Assembly: GCA_903832055.1 (NCBI GenBank)
Contig: CAILAC010000017.1
Location: forward strand, 62,001-126,000
DNA length: 64,000 nucleotides
Reading direction: 5' to 3'
Source: an uncultured Acidobacteriota bacterium
Lineage (GTDB): Bacteria; Acidobacteriota; Terriglobia; Terriglobales; Acidobacteriaceae
Below the pieces are notes generated by a model, which saw only the letters and a program-made list of their open reading frames with translations, was not told where the DNA came from and searched no databases. The translations under genes were made by a program, and so were the position numbers. Positions 55,204-63,927 of this stretch are shown piece after piece; position 1 is the first letter of the stretch; each line of letters starts with the position of its first letter.

Positions 55204-56640
55204 TCACCCCAGCAACCGCGCCGCCCTTACCACCCGCTTCAACCCATCCCAACGCGCGCCCAGACCCCTCGCATAGAGGGCCCGTGCCAGCGCGGAAAAA
55301 AACTCCACATGCGCCTCACCCGTCGGCTCATATGCCCGCTTTGAAGACCCGCGCTGCACCTGAATCGTCCGCGGCGTCGTCATCGCCAGCAATCCTTCCG
55401 CTCCCCGCGTCACGCCAAAACCGCTCCGCCCACGCCCGCCAAAAGCAATCCTCGGATCAGCCGTCGGCGCCACAATATCGTTGATGAGCACGTTGCCCAC
55501 CCGCAACCGGCTGGCCAGCGTCCGGGCCTCGTCCTCCGGGCCAAAAATCGAGGCCGTCAGCGCGTAGGGGCAAACCGCTTGCACGGCCAGGGCTTCCTCC
55601 CTATCCTTGACACGCATCACGCTCAGCACCGGCGCAAACACATCCGACTGCATTGACTTCATCGCCGGCGTCGCGCCCGTAATCAGGGTCGCACCCGATT
55701 CACTGCTCCGCATGACGGCCGCACCCTGGGTGCGCGCATCCTCCGCCAGTTCACCTAAAAGAGCAACGGTCTTCGGCGGCAGCGAAACAGCCGCAAGCTG
55801 CCCCAATTCCGCAGCAAGCCGCGCCTCAAAACCGTCCGCATCCGCCATGCCCACCAGAAACATTCGCCTCGGCGCCATGCACGTAAACGACCCATTGAAT
55901 CGCAATCCAAATCCCAGCGCCTGCGCCAGCCGCCCCAGATCCGCCCCCGGCAGCACAAACACCGCGTCGCAGCCTGAAAGCTCCATCGTCGCCGGCGTCA
56001 GCGTCTCAGCAAGTTGCCGCAACACCGCCTTGCCCGTCTCCGCCGACCCGGTCAGCACGACATGGTCAACGCCCGACGCGAGCGCCCGCGTCCCCGCCTC
56101 AACTGAAGAATCCAGCACCGTCAGCAGCTCCGCATCCAGTCCACAAGCCATCAGCAAGGCGCGCAGCGCCCGCGCAGGCCCCTCTGTTCCCGGAGCCGGC
56201 TTCCACAACACAGCATTCCCCGCCACCAGCGCCTGCAAAGTCTGTACACCTGCCAGCAGCAGAGGATAATTCGCCGCCGCCAGCACCAGAACCACTCCCC
56301 ACGGTGCGCGCTCTACCTCAGTCTGCAATCCCGCCAGCCAAATCGGCCTGCCCGCGCTGCCCAGCCTCCGTGTCGCCAGAATCCGCCCCGCCTCGCGCTC
56401 CAGAAAGCGGCAAGCCTCAATCAGTGGCAGCACTTCGGCCACCAGCGTATCTGCCACCGTCCGGCTCAGCGCGCCGGGCAAGTTCGTCGGCACTGTCTCC
56501 GCCAGCTCCCGCGCCCCCAGGGCAATGCGCTCGCCCAGCTTGCCCACGAGCGCCTTCCGCACATCCAGCGAAGTTGCAGCCCAGCGCCGCTGCGCCAGCA
56601 CAACTCCATCCAGATATCCGTCAAGATACTCGGCACTCAT
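55204..56640 (-). CDS. Aldehyde dehydrogenase (AldH/CrtNc-like)
   Basis: A 478-residue NAD(P)-dependent aldehyde dehydrogenase. The catalytic Glu is in TMELSGCDAVFVL and the catalytic Cys in NGSFTCMAPRRMF. Cofactor elements include APWGVVLVLAAANYPLLL and VVLTGSAETGKAV. In the staphyloxanthin pathway AldH oxidises the C30 aldehyde to the acid. Here it lies between the two desaturases, which supports that role. I use the ATG at 56640; an ATG at 56661 is also in frame. The gap to the next gene on the left holds only short repeats. Confidence 0.88.
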   Translation of the reverse strand: MSAEYLDGYLDGVVLAQRRWAATSLDVRKALVGKLGERIALGARELAETVPTNLPGALSRTVADTLVAEVLPLIEACRFLEREAGRILATRRLGSAGRPIWLAGLQTEVERAPWGVVLVLAAANYPLLLAGVQTLQALVAGNAVLWKPAPGTEGPARALRALLMACGLDAELLTVLDSSVEAGTRALASGVDHVVLTGSAETGKAVLRQLAETLTPATMELSGCDAVFVLPGADLGRLAQALGFGLRFNGSFTCMAPRRMFLVGMADADGFEARLAAELGQLAAVSLPPKTVALLGELAEDARTQGAAVMRSSESGATLITGATPAMKSMQSDVFAPVLSVMRVKDREEALAVQAVCPYALTASIFGPEDEARTLASRLRVGNVLINDIVAPTADPRIAFGGRGRSGFGVTRGAEGLLAMTTPRTIQVQRGSSKRAYEPTGEAHVEFFSALARALYARGLGARWDGLKRVVRAARLLG

Positions 56641-56733
56641 GGCTTGCTCTACCTGTAGCATCTAATTCTCGCGCTCTAGGAGGGATTCGGCATCAAGTTG
56701 AACTGGCAAACGCCTCCAGACCGGCATTTGCCT

Positions 56734-56754
56734 TTCACACTTCACACTTCACAC
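56734..56754. repeat. Three copies of TTCACAC between desaturase and aldehyde dehydrogenase
   Basis: Three perfect tandem 7-mers TTCACAC, preceded by GCATTTGCC, lie 8 bp after the CrtN-like stop and 94 bp before the aldehyde dehydrogenase start. The same core appears at 55171, so both intergenic gaps of the cluster share it. Confidence 0.75.
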
Positions 56755-56761
56755 TATTCGT

Positions 56762-58321
56762 TTACCGAACCGCTTCATACACCGCAGCATTTTCCATGCG
56801 CGGCGCAGGATTCCACTTCGGCTCCAGTTCCAGGTCCTTCAACAGCAGCCGCGACGTAATCCGCGCCGACTCAAAGATCACCGGCAATCCGCTGCCCGGA
56901 TGCGTGCCACCGCCAACCAGGTACACGCCCTCCAGATCCTCAAAGCGATTATGCGGCCGCAGATGCAGCATCTGCCGCAACGTATGCGCCATGCTGAATG
57001 TCGCCCCCAGGTGCAGCCCAAACTCGGAATTCCACGTCTTCGGCGTCAGCCGCTTCTCCACCCGGATCCGCCGCTCCACATCCGTGATTCCGATTTTTTC
57101 CATCTGCCGCAGCGCCAGCTTCCTGAAGCCAGCCTCCTGCTCTGCCCAGTTCACATTCCCTGACTCATGCGTCACCGGCACCAGCACATACAGCGTGCTC
57201 ATCCCCTTGGGAGCAAGCGTCTCATCCGTCACGCACGCGTTCTGTACATAGAAGCTCGGGTCGTTGCTCGTCAGCCGGTGATCCTGCTCAATGTCGCATA
57301 GGTTCTGCTGGTAATCCTTCGAGAGATAGATCGTATGGTGCGCCAGATCGTTAAAGCGGCCTTCAATGCCCAGGTACATCATGAAGGTTGAGCAGGAAAA
57401 CTGCTTCTTCTCAATCCGCTCATTGGTCCATCGCTTGCGCAGATGGTTTGGCACCAGCCGCTGCATCGCCTGCGCAAAGTCCGCATTCACCACCACCGCA
57501 TCGGCCTTGATCGTCTCTTCAGCAGTCCGAACGCCTACTGCCCGGCGGCCCTCAAACAGCATCTCTTCCACCGCTGTATTGCGCAGAATCTTGACGCCCA
57601 TGCCCTCGGCAATCCGCGCCATCGCCTGCGTGACCGCGCCGCAGCCCCCGACGGGATGGAATACCCCATGCTCGTACTCCAGAAACGAAAGAATGCTGAA
57701 TAGACTCGGGCACGAAAACGGGCTCATTCCCAGGTACTTCGACTGAAAACTAAAGCCCAGTCGAATCCGCTCATCCTTGAAATACTTCCGCAGGTCCGAA
57801 TCCAGCGACCGCCACGGCCGCACCAGCGGCAGCATCTTGAGCATCTCAGGGCTCACCAGGTCGCGCCAGTTCTCAAACGGCGATTGCAAAATCGGCGCAA
57901 ACCGCTCCAGCTTTTCCCGGTTATCGCGAAAATACGCCTCCAGCCGCCCCGCATCTGCCGGGCTGATCGCGGCAATCTGCGCCTTCATCCGCTCCACGTC
58001 AGGCGTCGCGTCCACCTGCCCGCCCGTCCCATACACCAGCCGGTACTGCGGGTCCAGCCGGTACATCGGCACTTCCTTTTCCAGCGAATGCCCCGTCGCC
58101 GCAAAAATCTCCCGAAGCACTTGTGGATACAGAAAGAACGTCGGCCCAACATCAAACTTGAAGCCGTCCTGCTCCATTGTCGAAGTGCGGCCACCGACCG
58201 TGCCGCGCTTTTCAACAACCGTCACGTCCAGGCCAGCCTTGGCCAGCAACATGGCTGACGCCAGACCTCCCGGCCCGGCACCCACAACAACGATACGATC
58301 CGCTGGATGTTTTGTACTCAT
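56762..58321 (-). CDS. CrtN-type carotenoid desaturase
   Basis: A 519-residue CrtI/CrtN-superfamily protein, first gene of the carotenoid cluster. The FAD site is IVVVGAGPGGLASAMLLAKA, followed by VEKRGTVGGRTS and FKFDVGPTFFLYPQVLREIF. Other blocks are KYLGMSPFSCPSLFS and GVFHPVGGCGAVTQAM. The C-terminal site is VYLVGGGTHPGSGLPV. The protein resembles diapophytoene/squalene-type desaturases (CrtN) by context with an aldehyde dehydrogenase, glycosyl- and acyltransferase. The ATG at 58321 starts the FAD domain at the usual distance. Confidence 0.88.
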   Translation of the reverse strand: MSTKHPADRIVVVGAGPGGLASAMLLAKAGLDVTVVEKRGTVGGRTSTMEQDGFKFDVGPTFFLYPQVLREIFAATGHSLEKEVPMYRLDPQYRLVYGTGGQVDATPDVERMKAQIAAISPADAGRLEAYFRDNREKLERFAPILQSPFENWRDLVSPEMLKMLPLVRPWRSLDSDLRKYFKDERIRLGFSFQSKYLGMSPFSCPSLFSILSFLEYEHGVFHPVGGCGAVTQAMARIAEGMGVKILRNTAVEEMLFEGRRAVGVRTAEETIKADAVVVNADFAQAMQRLVPNHLRKRWTNERIEKKQFSCSTFMMYLGIEGRFNDLAHHTIYLSKDYQQNLCDIEQDHRLTSNDPSFYVQNACVTDETLAPKGMSTLYVLVPVTHESGNVNWAEQEAGFRKLALRQMEKIGITDVERRIRVEKRLTPKTWNSEFGLHLGATFSMAHTLRQMLHLRPHNRFEDLEGVYLVGGGTHPGSGLPVIFESARITSRLLLKDLELEPKWNPAPRMENAAVYEAVR

Positions 58322-58631
58322 GATGAATGAAGTCTCACACTGGGTCGCGATGATTCCTGCAATTGCACGCAACTCTAACAAATGCAAACAGAATACGCCC
58401 TTCTTTCAGTCTAAACACGCCACAAGTGCTCCTCCCACTCTCCCCGGGATTGAGTTTGGTGGCAGGGTCGCGTCCACCCCCAATTTTTGATGCTGTGCGA
58501 TTCACTCCCGCTTCTGTCCAATTTTGTGCGAAAAATCCCTTTTCACCCAAGCAAGCCGTATCGCGGCTCAGTCCAATCACGAGACAACTCCCGAGCGCGC
58601 TCTGAGCACCCACTTGATCTGGTTCAATCGA
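58322..58631. other. Intergenic region upstream of the carotenoid cluster
   Basis: A 310-bp gap between two minus-strand genes. It must hold the promoter of the first desaturase gene. No clear promoter pair, operator or RNA stands out, and the open frames on both strands are shadows. Confidence 0.4.
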
Positions 58632-59981
58632 CTAGGGCTGTGCCACCCCCAGCTCGTCCTTGTAAATCTTGCCGCCCTTCATCACAAAGCTCACATGCTC
58701 CAACACTTCCACGCTTTCCAGAGGATTGGCCGTGACCGCAATCACATCGGCAAACTTGCCCGCCTCCAGCGTACCCACGCTGCTCGCCCGGTCAATCAAA
58801 TCTGCCGCGCTCGACGTCGCCGCCCGAATCGCCCCCGCCGGCGTCATCCCAAACTTCACCATGTAGTGAAACTGCTTCGCATTATCCCCATGCGGATACA
58901 CCCCCGCATCCGTCCCAAACGCAATCTTCACCCCAGCCGCCACGGCCTTGGCAAAGTTCTCCCGCTGCAACTTGCCAACCCCGCGCTCCTTCTCGATCAT
59001 CTCCTTCGGCAGGCCAAAATCTCCCGCCTTCCCCAGGATGTAGTCATCGTTATAGATATCCGCCACCAGGTACGTTCCGTGCTGCTTCATCAATTCAATG
59101 CCCTCGGCGTCAATCAGGCTGCCGTGCTCAATCGAATCGATCCCCGCCCGCACCGCATCCTTGATGCCCTCCGTCCCATGCGCATGCGCGGCAATCTTCC
59201 GCCCCGCCCGGTGGGCCTCATCCGCCGCTACCTTCAGCTCCTCATACGTAAACTGCTCCGCCCCCGGCTTGTCCCCCGCCGAGAGCACCCCGCCCGTCGC
59301 CAGAATCTTGATCACGTCCACGCCGTACTTGATCTGTGCCCGCACCACCTTGCGCACCTCATCCGGCCCGTCCGCAATCCCATAATCCTTCTCTGCCGGG
59401 TACAGCATGTTCTGCACATTCGGCGCAAAGCCGTTCATGTCCCCATGCCCGCCCGTAATCGAAATCCCCGGCCCACTCGCCACCACCCGCGGCCCAGGAA
59501 ATTCCCCCGCATCGATCGCCTTCCGCAGATCCACCGCAAAAAACGGCGACGAACCCACATCCCGCACCGTCGTAAACCCCGCCTGCAGCGTCTTGTTCGC
59601 GTTCACCACGCCATTGAATCCGCCATTGAACGCACTCAACCGCACCTCATTGATCGGGTCGTAACGGTCCGCCCGCGCCTGCAAATGCGTGTGGCAGTCA
59701 ATCAACCCCGGCAGCACCCACGCCTTCGAGAGATCCACCACCTTCGCCCCGGCCGGAATCGACACCTCACCCGCCGCTGCTACCCGCGTAATCCTCTCCC
59801 CCTCCACCACCAGCACCACATTGTCCCGCAGCTTGTCTGAAGTTGCGTCAAAAAGATGCCCCGCCTTCACATACACCGTCGCGGGAGGCGCAGGGACCGC
59901 AGTCTGCCCCCAGACTGCCGTACCCATTACAAACATCAATCCACTCACCAATACCGAAGCAATGCGCACTCTACACCTCAT
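58632..59981 (-). CDS. Exported amidohydrolase (prolidase-like)
   Basis: A 449-residue metal-dependent hydrolase with a signal peptide (VRIASVLVSGLMFVMGTAVWG, cut near Q). The full ligand set is present: DCHTHLQ (H-x-H), the carbamylated-Lys region DVIKILATGG, AHAHGTEG, SIEHGSL and the catalytic Asp in FGTDAGV. This is the Xaa-Pro dipeptidase or imidazolonepropionase-like group. The start at 59981 lacks a good SD. It is unrelated to the carotenoid genes by function, as far as can be seen. Confidence 0.93.
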   Translation of the reverse strand: MRCRVRIASVLVSGLMFVMGTAVWGQTAVPAPPATVYVKAGHLFDATSDKLRDNVVLVVEGERITRVAAAGEVSIPAGAKVVDLSKAWVLPGLIDCHTHLQARADRYDPINEVRLSAFNGGFNGVVNANKTLQAGFTTVRDVGSSPFFAVDLRKAIDAGEFPGPRVVASGPGISITGGHGDMNGFAPNVQNMLYPAEKDYGIADGPDEVRKVVRAQIKYGVDVIKILATGGVLSAGDKPGAEQFTYEELKVAADEAHRAGRKIAAHAHGTEGIKDAVRAGIDSIEHGSLIDAEGIELMKQHGTYLVADIYNDDYILGKAGDFGLPKEMIEKERGVGKLQRENFAKAVAAGVKIAFGTDAGVYPHGDNAKQFHYMVKFGMTPAGAIRAATSSAADLIDRASSVGTLEAGKFADVIAVTANPLESVEVLEHVSFVMKGGKIYKDELGVAQP

Positions 59982-60049
59982 CAAATGAAATTCGTCCCAC
60001 GATGCTAACACCTGACCGACTCGCCGGGCTCAGGCCATGTGCAATTGCC

Positions 60050-60084
60050 AAAAGACAGGGCCAGCCCTCATCGGACTGACCCTG
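60050..60084 (-). terminator. Terminator after the small secreted paralog pair
   Basis: On the minus strand the stem CAGGGTCAG / CTGGCCCTG (9 bp with one G-U pair) is followed by TCTTTT. It lies 66 bp beyond the stop of the gene at 60150. Confidence 0.72.
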
Positions 60085-60149
60085 CCTGCTACAAGCCGGA
60101 AAGCGCATCACCACCGGCCCCATCATTTGTTCCAGGTTTTGAACTATGC

Positions 60150-60671
60150 TCAGATCGTCACGTTCAACGTATACTTCGTCACTGTTCCCGTCACCGCAAT
60201 CGGCAAGTTATGCGCGAAGAAACTGGTTGATGTGCGATTTGCCAGGACCGTCTTCCCAGAGATATCCGCTACCGACAGGTCGTAGGCCCCAAGATACAGA
60301 TTTGTCACCCCCGTACCAGCCGGTTGCAGGTTCCAGGAGTAGGGAATCGAAACCGTGCAGGTTGCCGTCGTGCCACTCACCGTGCTCGATCCCGCTGCCA
60401 GTTCAGTCCACCGATTCGTCGTACCATTCGTAACGTTCTGCGTAATGGCTTCGACGATACCCAGACACGAAATGATCGATCCAGTTGGGTAAGTGCTGCT
60501 CAGTTTGATGTTGAATGTCAGCGCCAATGTGCCCGTCGTCGGAGCCACTGCCGCATTCGCCAGCGCCTCATTGTCTCCATCGGGCGCCGATTGGGCTGCC
60601 GATGAAGCCGAGCCTGCGAACGCAAGCCCCAGTGCCAGCGCGCCAACCGCTGCAAGAGTGAAGATGCGCAT
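60150..60671 (-). CDS. Small secreted protein, paralog 1 of a tandem pair
   Basis: A 173-residue protein with a signal peptide (MRIFTLAAVGALALGLAFAG). Its mature part is beta rich and Thr/Ser/Ala rich with two cysteines (ISCLGIVEA and TATCTVSIPYSW). It ends GTVTKYTLNVTI. AAGGAAGG lies upstream of the ATG at 60671. It follows its paralog by 65 bp and shares its leader. I do not recognise the family; it could be a beta-sandwich protein that forms multimers outside the cell. Confidence 0.78.
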   Translation of the reverse strand: MRIFTLAAVGALALGLAFAGSASSAAQSAPDGDNEALANAAVAPTTGTLALTFNIKLSSTYPTGSIISCLGIVEAITQNVTNGTTNRWTELAAGSSTVSGTTATCTVSIPYSWNLQPAGTGVTNLYLGAYDLSVADISGKTVLANRTSTSFFAHNLPIAVTGTVTKYTLNVTI

Positions 60672-60736
60672 CATGCCTTCCTTTCGCCGGATTTGCCCGG
60701 CTCTAAACCCCGGATGCTCTGCCAGCGTCATGCCTG

Positions 60737-61324
60737 CTACAGGGTGACGTTGACCGTGTACTTGGTGATTGCACCCGTCGCCGGAAGCGTCTTGGTGTTC
60801 ACAAAGATGCTCGATGAAGAACGATTATCCACCACCGGGATGATCGACTGGGTCGAGTTCGCGGGCAGAATGCTCACCGTGTATGTCCCCAAAAGCGTAT
60901 CCAATACCGAGGTCGAGGAAGGCGAAACCGCCCACGAGTAAGGCGTGATGACCGTGCAAGTGGCCGTAGTACCAGTTACTTTCGCCGGGACGTAAGACGT
61001 CTCGTCATAGGTCAGCGCGCTGGCAGTCGCAATCGTCGTCGAAGTAAGTGCCAGGTCAGTCGAGCAGCCGACACTGCCACCCGTCGGCACCGCCGTCTTG
61101 AGCGTGATCGTAAAGGTCACCTGAATCGAGCCCGAAATCGGTACAACCGTCGCATCCGGCGAGATCTTCGTCAGCGGGTGAAACTCACCCGTAACCGCAT
61201 CCTGATAGCCAAAAACCTTCTTGTGCGGCTGCGGCATGGCAGCCTGCCCTGAAGCGGAAATTGACCCGGCCAACGCAAGGCCAAGTGAGAGTGCCCCAAC
61301 AGTCGCAATTGAGAAAATGCGCAT
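60737..61324 (-). CDS. Small secreted protein, paralog 2 of a tandem pair
   Basis: A 195-residue protein with the signal peptide MRIFSIATVGALSLGLALAG. Compared with paralog 1 it shares the signal, the Cys positions (VGCSTD, TATCTVITPYSW) and the end GAITKYTVNVTL. It has an extra N-terminal segment (PQPHKKVFGYQDAVTGEFH). Its SD region TTCCGGCGAAAGGAA is nearly identical to that of paralog 1. It is the first gene of the pair. It may form an extracellular or outer-layer structure with its partner (inference). Confidence 0.78.
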   Translation of the reverse strand: MRIFSIATVGALSLGLALAGSISASGQAAMPQPHKKVFGYQDAVTGEFHPLTKISPDATVVPISGSIQVTFTITLKTAVPTGGSVGCSTDLALTSTTIATASALTYDETSYVPAKVTGTTATCTVITPYSWAVSPSSTSVLDTLLGTYTVSILPANSTQSIIPVVDNRSSSSIFVNTKTLPATGAITKYTVNVTL

Positions 61325-61580
61325 AGTTCTTTCCTTTCGCCGGAATACTCCGGACGTTGCAATTTGGTCGTGGTTTCGAAAAAAGACTAGGCAGTCCGAA
61401 ACACGGAAAAGCCAGGGAAGCTGTGAGATACCGGCCATGAAGCGCAGACCAGCACTCTAGTGAATCTACTATTGAAGACCGCGCAAAATCACCTGAATTC
61501 CTGTCGCAATTAAGAAAATCACGAGGAAAACTCTACACCCACGTAACTAGCTTGCATGGTCCGCCGTCCACTCCCGCTGC

Positions 61581-62570
61581 TTAAGCTTCCAGGCGCGCAA
61601 AACTCTCCCGCGCCAGCTTCACCAGCGCCTGCGTCAAGATCGGCGAGTTATTGAGTGACTCAGGCCGCTCCAGCCGCATTCCCAGGTTCGCCGCATGTTC
61701 CTTGAACGCAATATCGATGTCATACAAAATTTCCACGTGGTCGCACAGAAATCCGATTGGCTGCAAGATAACTGCTTTCTCCCCCGCCTCAGCCAGTGCG
61801 TCCAGCGTCACCTCGACACCCGGCCCAATCCACGGCCCGCCGCTCGCCCCCTGGCTCTGGAAAGCGAAATACCACGACGGAATCTCAGGCACCAGATCCG
61901 CCACCGCCTGCGCCGTAAACTTCGCCTCCACCGGGTAAGGGTCCGGCCAATCCGTGTCGCCCGGTCTGCCCAGTTGCGCATTCGTCGGCCACAAAATCGG
62001 CTGCCCCAGATTTGCCGACGGCGTCTGAATTGTCCGGCAGGGCACAGAATGCGCCGTAAACAACACCGGCGCAGCCTTGCCCGTCTCTGCAATCAGCTGC
62101 CCCTGCGTCACCCGCAACCGGTCCGCAAAGGCCTCCGCCAGCAGCGGCTCATGCGCCCAGCCTTCAATGAAGTCCACCTTCATCCCCGACGCCTCCGCCA
62201 GCGCTGCCCGCCTGTACAACCCCACCGACGTCCGCGAATTCTGCGGAGCCAGGCAGATCGCCGCCACCTCGTCCACCCCATTGGCCCGCATCTGCCGCAC
62301 TACGTCCGCAATGTATGGCCGCCAGTTGCGCATGCCTACATACACCGGCTCACCCAAAGCAGCCGCCAGCAGCTCCGCCTGCACCATCGTCAGGTCAGTC
62401 AGCGGCGAGTGGCCCTTCGGCTCACCAATCAGCGAGTACCGATGCTGAATCTCCTCCACCACATGTTGCGGCATCGGCCTGCCGCTCACCACATTCTTCA
62501 GATACTCAGGAATCTCATCAACCGTGTTCGGCGTCCCATGCGCCAACAGCAAAACCGCCCGCTTACCCAT
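61581..62570 (-). CDS. hemH: Ferrochelatase
   Basis: Inserts ferrous iron into a porphyrin. The protein has 329 residues. N-terminal LLLAHGTPNTVDEIPEYL, then NWRPYIADVV, the metal-site His in FTAHSVPCRT, and FLCDHVEILYDIDIAFKE with the late acidic cluster are all present. It looks like the short, Gram-positive-like type, which in some lineages uses coproporphyrin III. Which porphyrin this one takes cannot be settled here. It lies downstream of hemE, separated by 127 bp with REP-like hairpins. Confidence 0.93.
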   Translation of the reverse strand: MGKRAVLLLAHGTPNTVDEIPEYLKNVVSGRPMPQHVVEEIQHRYSLIGEPKGHSPLTDLTMVQAELLAAALGEPVYVGMRNWRPYIADVVRQMRANGVDEVAAICLAPQNSRTSVGLYRRAALAEASGMKVDFIEGWAHEPLLAEAFADRLRVTQGQLIAETGKAAPVLFTAHSVPCRTIQTPSANLGQPILWPTNAQLGRPGDTDWPDPYPVEAKFTAQAVADLVPEIPSWYFAFQSQGASGGPWIGPGVEVTLDALAEAGEKAVILQPIGFLCDHVEILYDIDIAFKEHAANLGMRLERPESLNNSPILTQALVKLARESFARLEA

Positions 62571-62616
62571 GAACTGCCTCCATACAGGTTTGACTCAATC
62601 TCGATTTCAGGAAGGG

Positions 62617-62687
62617 TACGGGCTTCAGCCCGTACATCATTCCAACAGATGGGAATGGGCTTCAGCCCCTGAGGGACTCTCCCTCAG
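62617..62687. repeat. REP-like hairpin cluster between hemE and hemH
   Basis: Three short hairpins lie in a row: TACGGGC-TTCA-GCCCGTA (62617-62634), GGGC-TTCA-GCCC (62657-62668) and CTGAGGG-ACTCT-CCCTCAG (62669-62687). The first two share the core GGGCTTCAGCCC, a palindrome typical of repetitive extragenic elements. They may protect or end the hemE transcript. Confidence 0.65.
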
Positions 62688-62697
62688 CCAACTCCGC

Positions 62698-63834
62698 TTA
62701 CCCTCGCGGAATCTCCCCACCGCCCACCACCGGCAGCTTCTGCGCATACAACGGCGAAAATGCCTTCACCATCTTCACCACCGCCTGCACGTTCTCCACC
62801 GGAGTCCCCGGCACAATTCCATGCCCCAGGTTGAAGATGTGCCCAGCCCGCCCAGCCGCCTGCGCCAGCACCTGCTTGACCCGCGTTTCGAGAATCGGCT
62901 CCGGCGCAAACAGCGTAATCGGGTCCAGATTTCCCTGCACAGCGCAACTGTACCCCAGCGACTTCCACCCCTCGTCCAGCGGTGTCCGCCAATCCAGCCC
63001 CACCACATCGGCGCCCGTCTCACGCATCGCCGGCAGCAAACTCGCCGTATCCACGCCAAAATAGATCACCGGCACGCCCAGCTCCTGCACCGCCCGTACC
63101 AGCCGCGTCGTCACCGGCAGGCAGTAGTCGCGGTAGTCCTCCACCGAGAGCGAACCCACCCAGCTATCAAATATCTGGATTACGTCCGCGCCCGCATCCA
63201 CCTGCTGCTTGCAGTACGCCACCAGCACCGTCACCAGCTTGTCCAGCAACTTCTGCCAAGCCGCCGGCTCTGAATACATCATCTGCTTGGTAAAGATGTA
63301 GTTCCGCGAACTCCCGCCCTCAATCATGTAGCTCGCCAGCGTAAACGGAGCGCCGCAAAACCCGATCATCCCCATTTGGTCGCCAAAGTGCCCGGCGACT
63401 TTCTCAATCGCCTTCGCAACGTACTCCAGCTCCCCGGCCCGGTCCGTCCGCAGCCGGTCAATCTGCTCCACCGTCCGCAGCGGGTGGTGCACCATCGGCC
63501 CCTCGCCCGCCACAAACTCAAAGTCCAGCCCCATCGGCTCCAGCGGCAGCAGCAGATCGGCAAAGATGATCGCCGCGTCCACGCCCAGCTTTTCGGCGGC
63601 GGTAATCGTCACCTCGGCGGCAATCTCCGGTCGCTTGCAGATTTCCACCAGCGTGTGATGCTTCCGCACCTCGCGATACTCCGCCATATACCGCCCGGCC
63701 TGTCGCAAAAACCACACCGGAGGCCGGTCCACAGGCCGCTTCAAGCAAGCCCGCACAAACCGCGTTCCACCACTCATGCCCACAGCCCCAATCGGCTCCG
63801 GCAATATGCCATCATTCCCAATCAATGAACTCAT
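62698..63834 (-). CDS. hemE: Uroporphyrinogen decarboxylase
   Basis: Removes four carboxyl groups from uroporphyrinogen III. The protein has 378 residues from the ATG at 63834, or 359 from the ATG at 63777 (better family length). RPPVWFLRQAGRYMAEYREV is the signature block. Other blocks are IIFADLLLPLEPMG, GFCGAPFTLASYMIEG, VIQIFDSWVGSLS and IFNLGHGIVPGTPVENV. It is upstream of hemH in the same direction, so the two form a heme operon in part. Other hem genes would be outside the window. Confidence 0.95.
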   Translation of the reverse strand: MSSLIGNDGILPEPIGAVGMSGGTRFVRACLKRPVDRPPVWFLRQAGRYMAEYREVRKHHTLVEICKRPEIAAEVTITAAEKLGVDAAIIFADLLLPLEPMGLDFEFVAGEGPMVHHPLRTVEQIDRLRTDRAGELEYVAKAIEKVAGHFGDQMGMIGFCGAPFTLASYMIEGGSSRNYIFTKQMMYSEPAAWQKLLDKLVTVLVAYCKQQVDAGADVIQIFDSWVGSLSVEDYRDYCLPVTTRLVRAVQELGVPVIYFGVDTASLLPAMRETGADVVGLDWRTPLDEGWKSLGYSCAVQGNLDPITLFAPEPILETRVKQVLAQAAGRAGHIFNLGHGIVPGTPVENVQAVVKMVKAFSPLYAQKLPVVGGGEIPRG

Positions 63835-63927
63835 ATGCAACGATTCTAGCGGCTCCCCACCCCCAAACACCCGTGAGCCACGTCACCGCTTTCATTTCAC
63901 ACAGCCAGCCGTGCCTCGCCCATCTCT

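Noticed and set aside
58524-59840. 438-residue plus-strand frame opposite the amidohydrolase
   Set aside because: Shadow of the minus-strand amidohydrolase, Arg/His/Pro rich, no start signal or motif.
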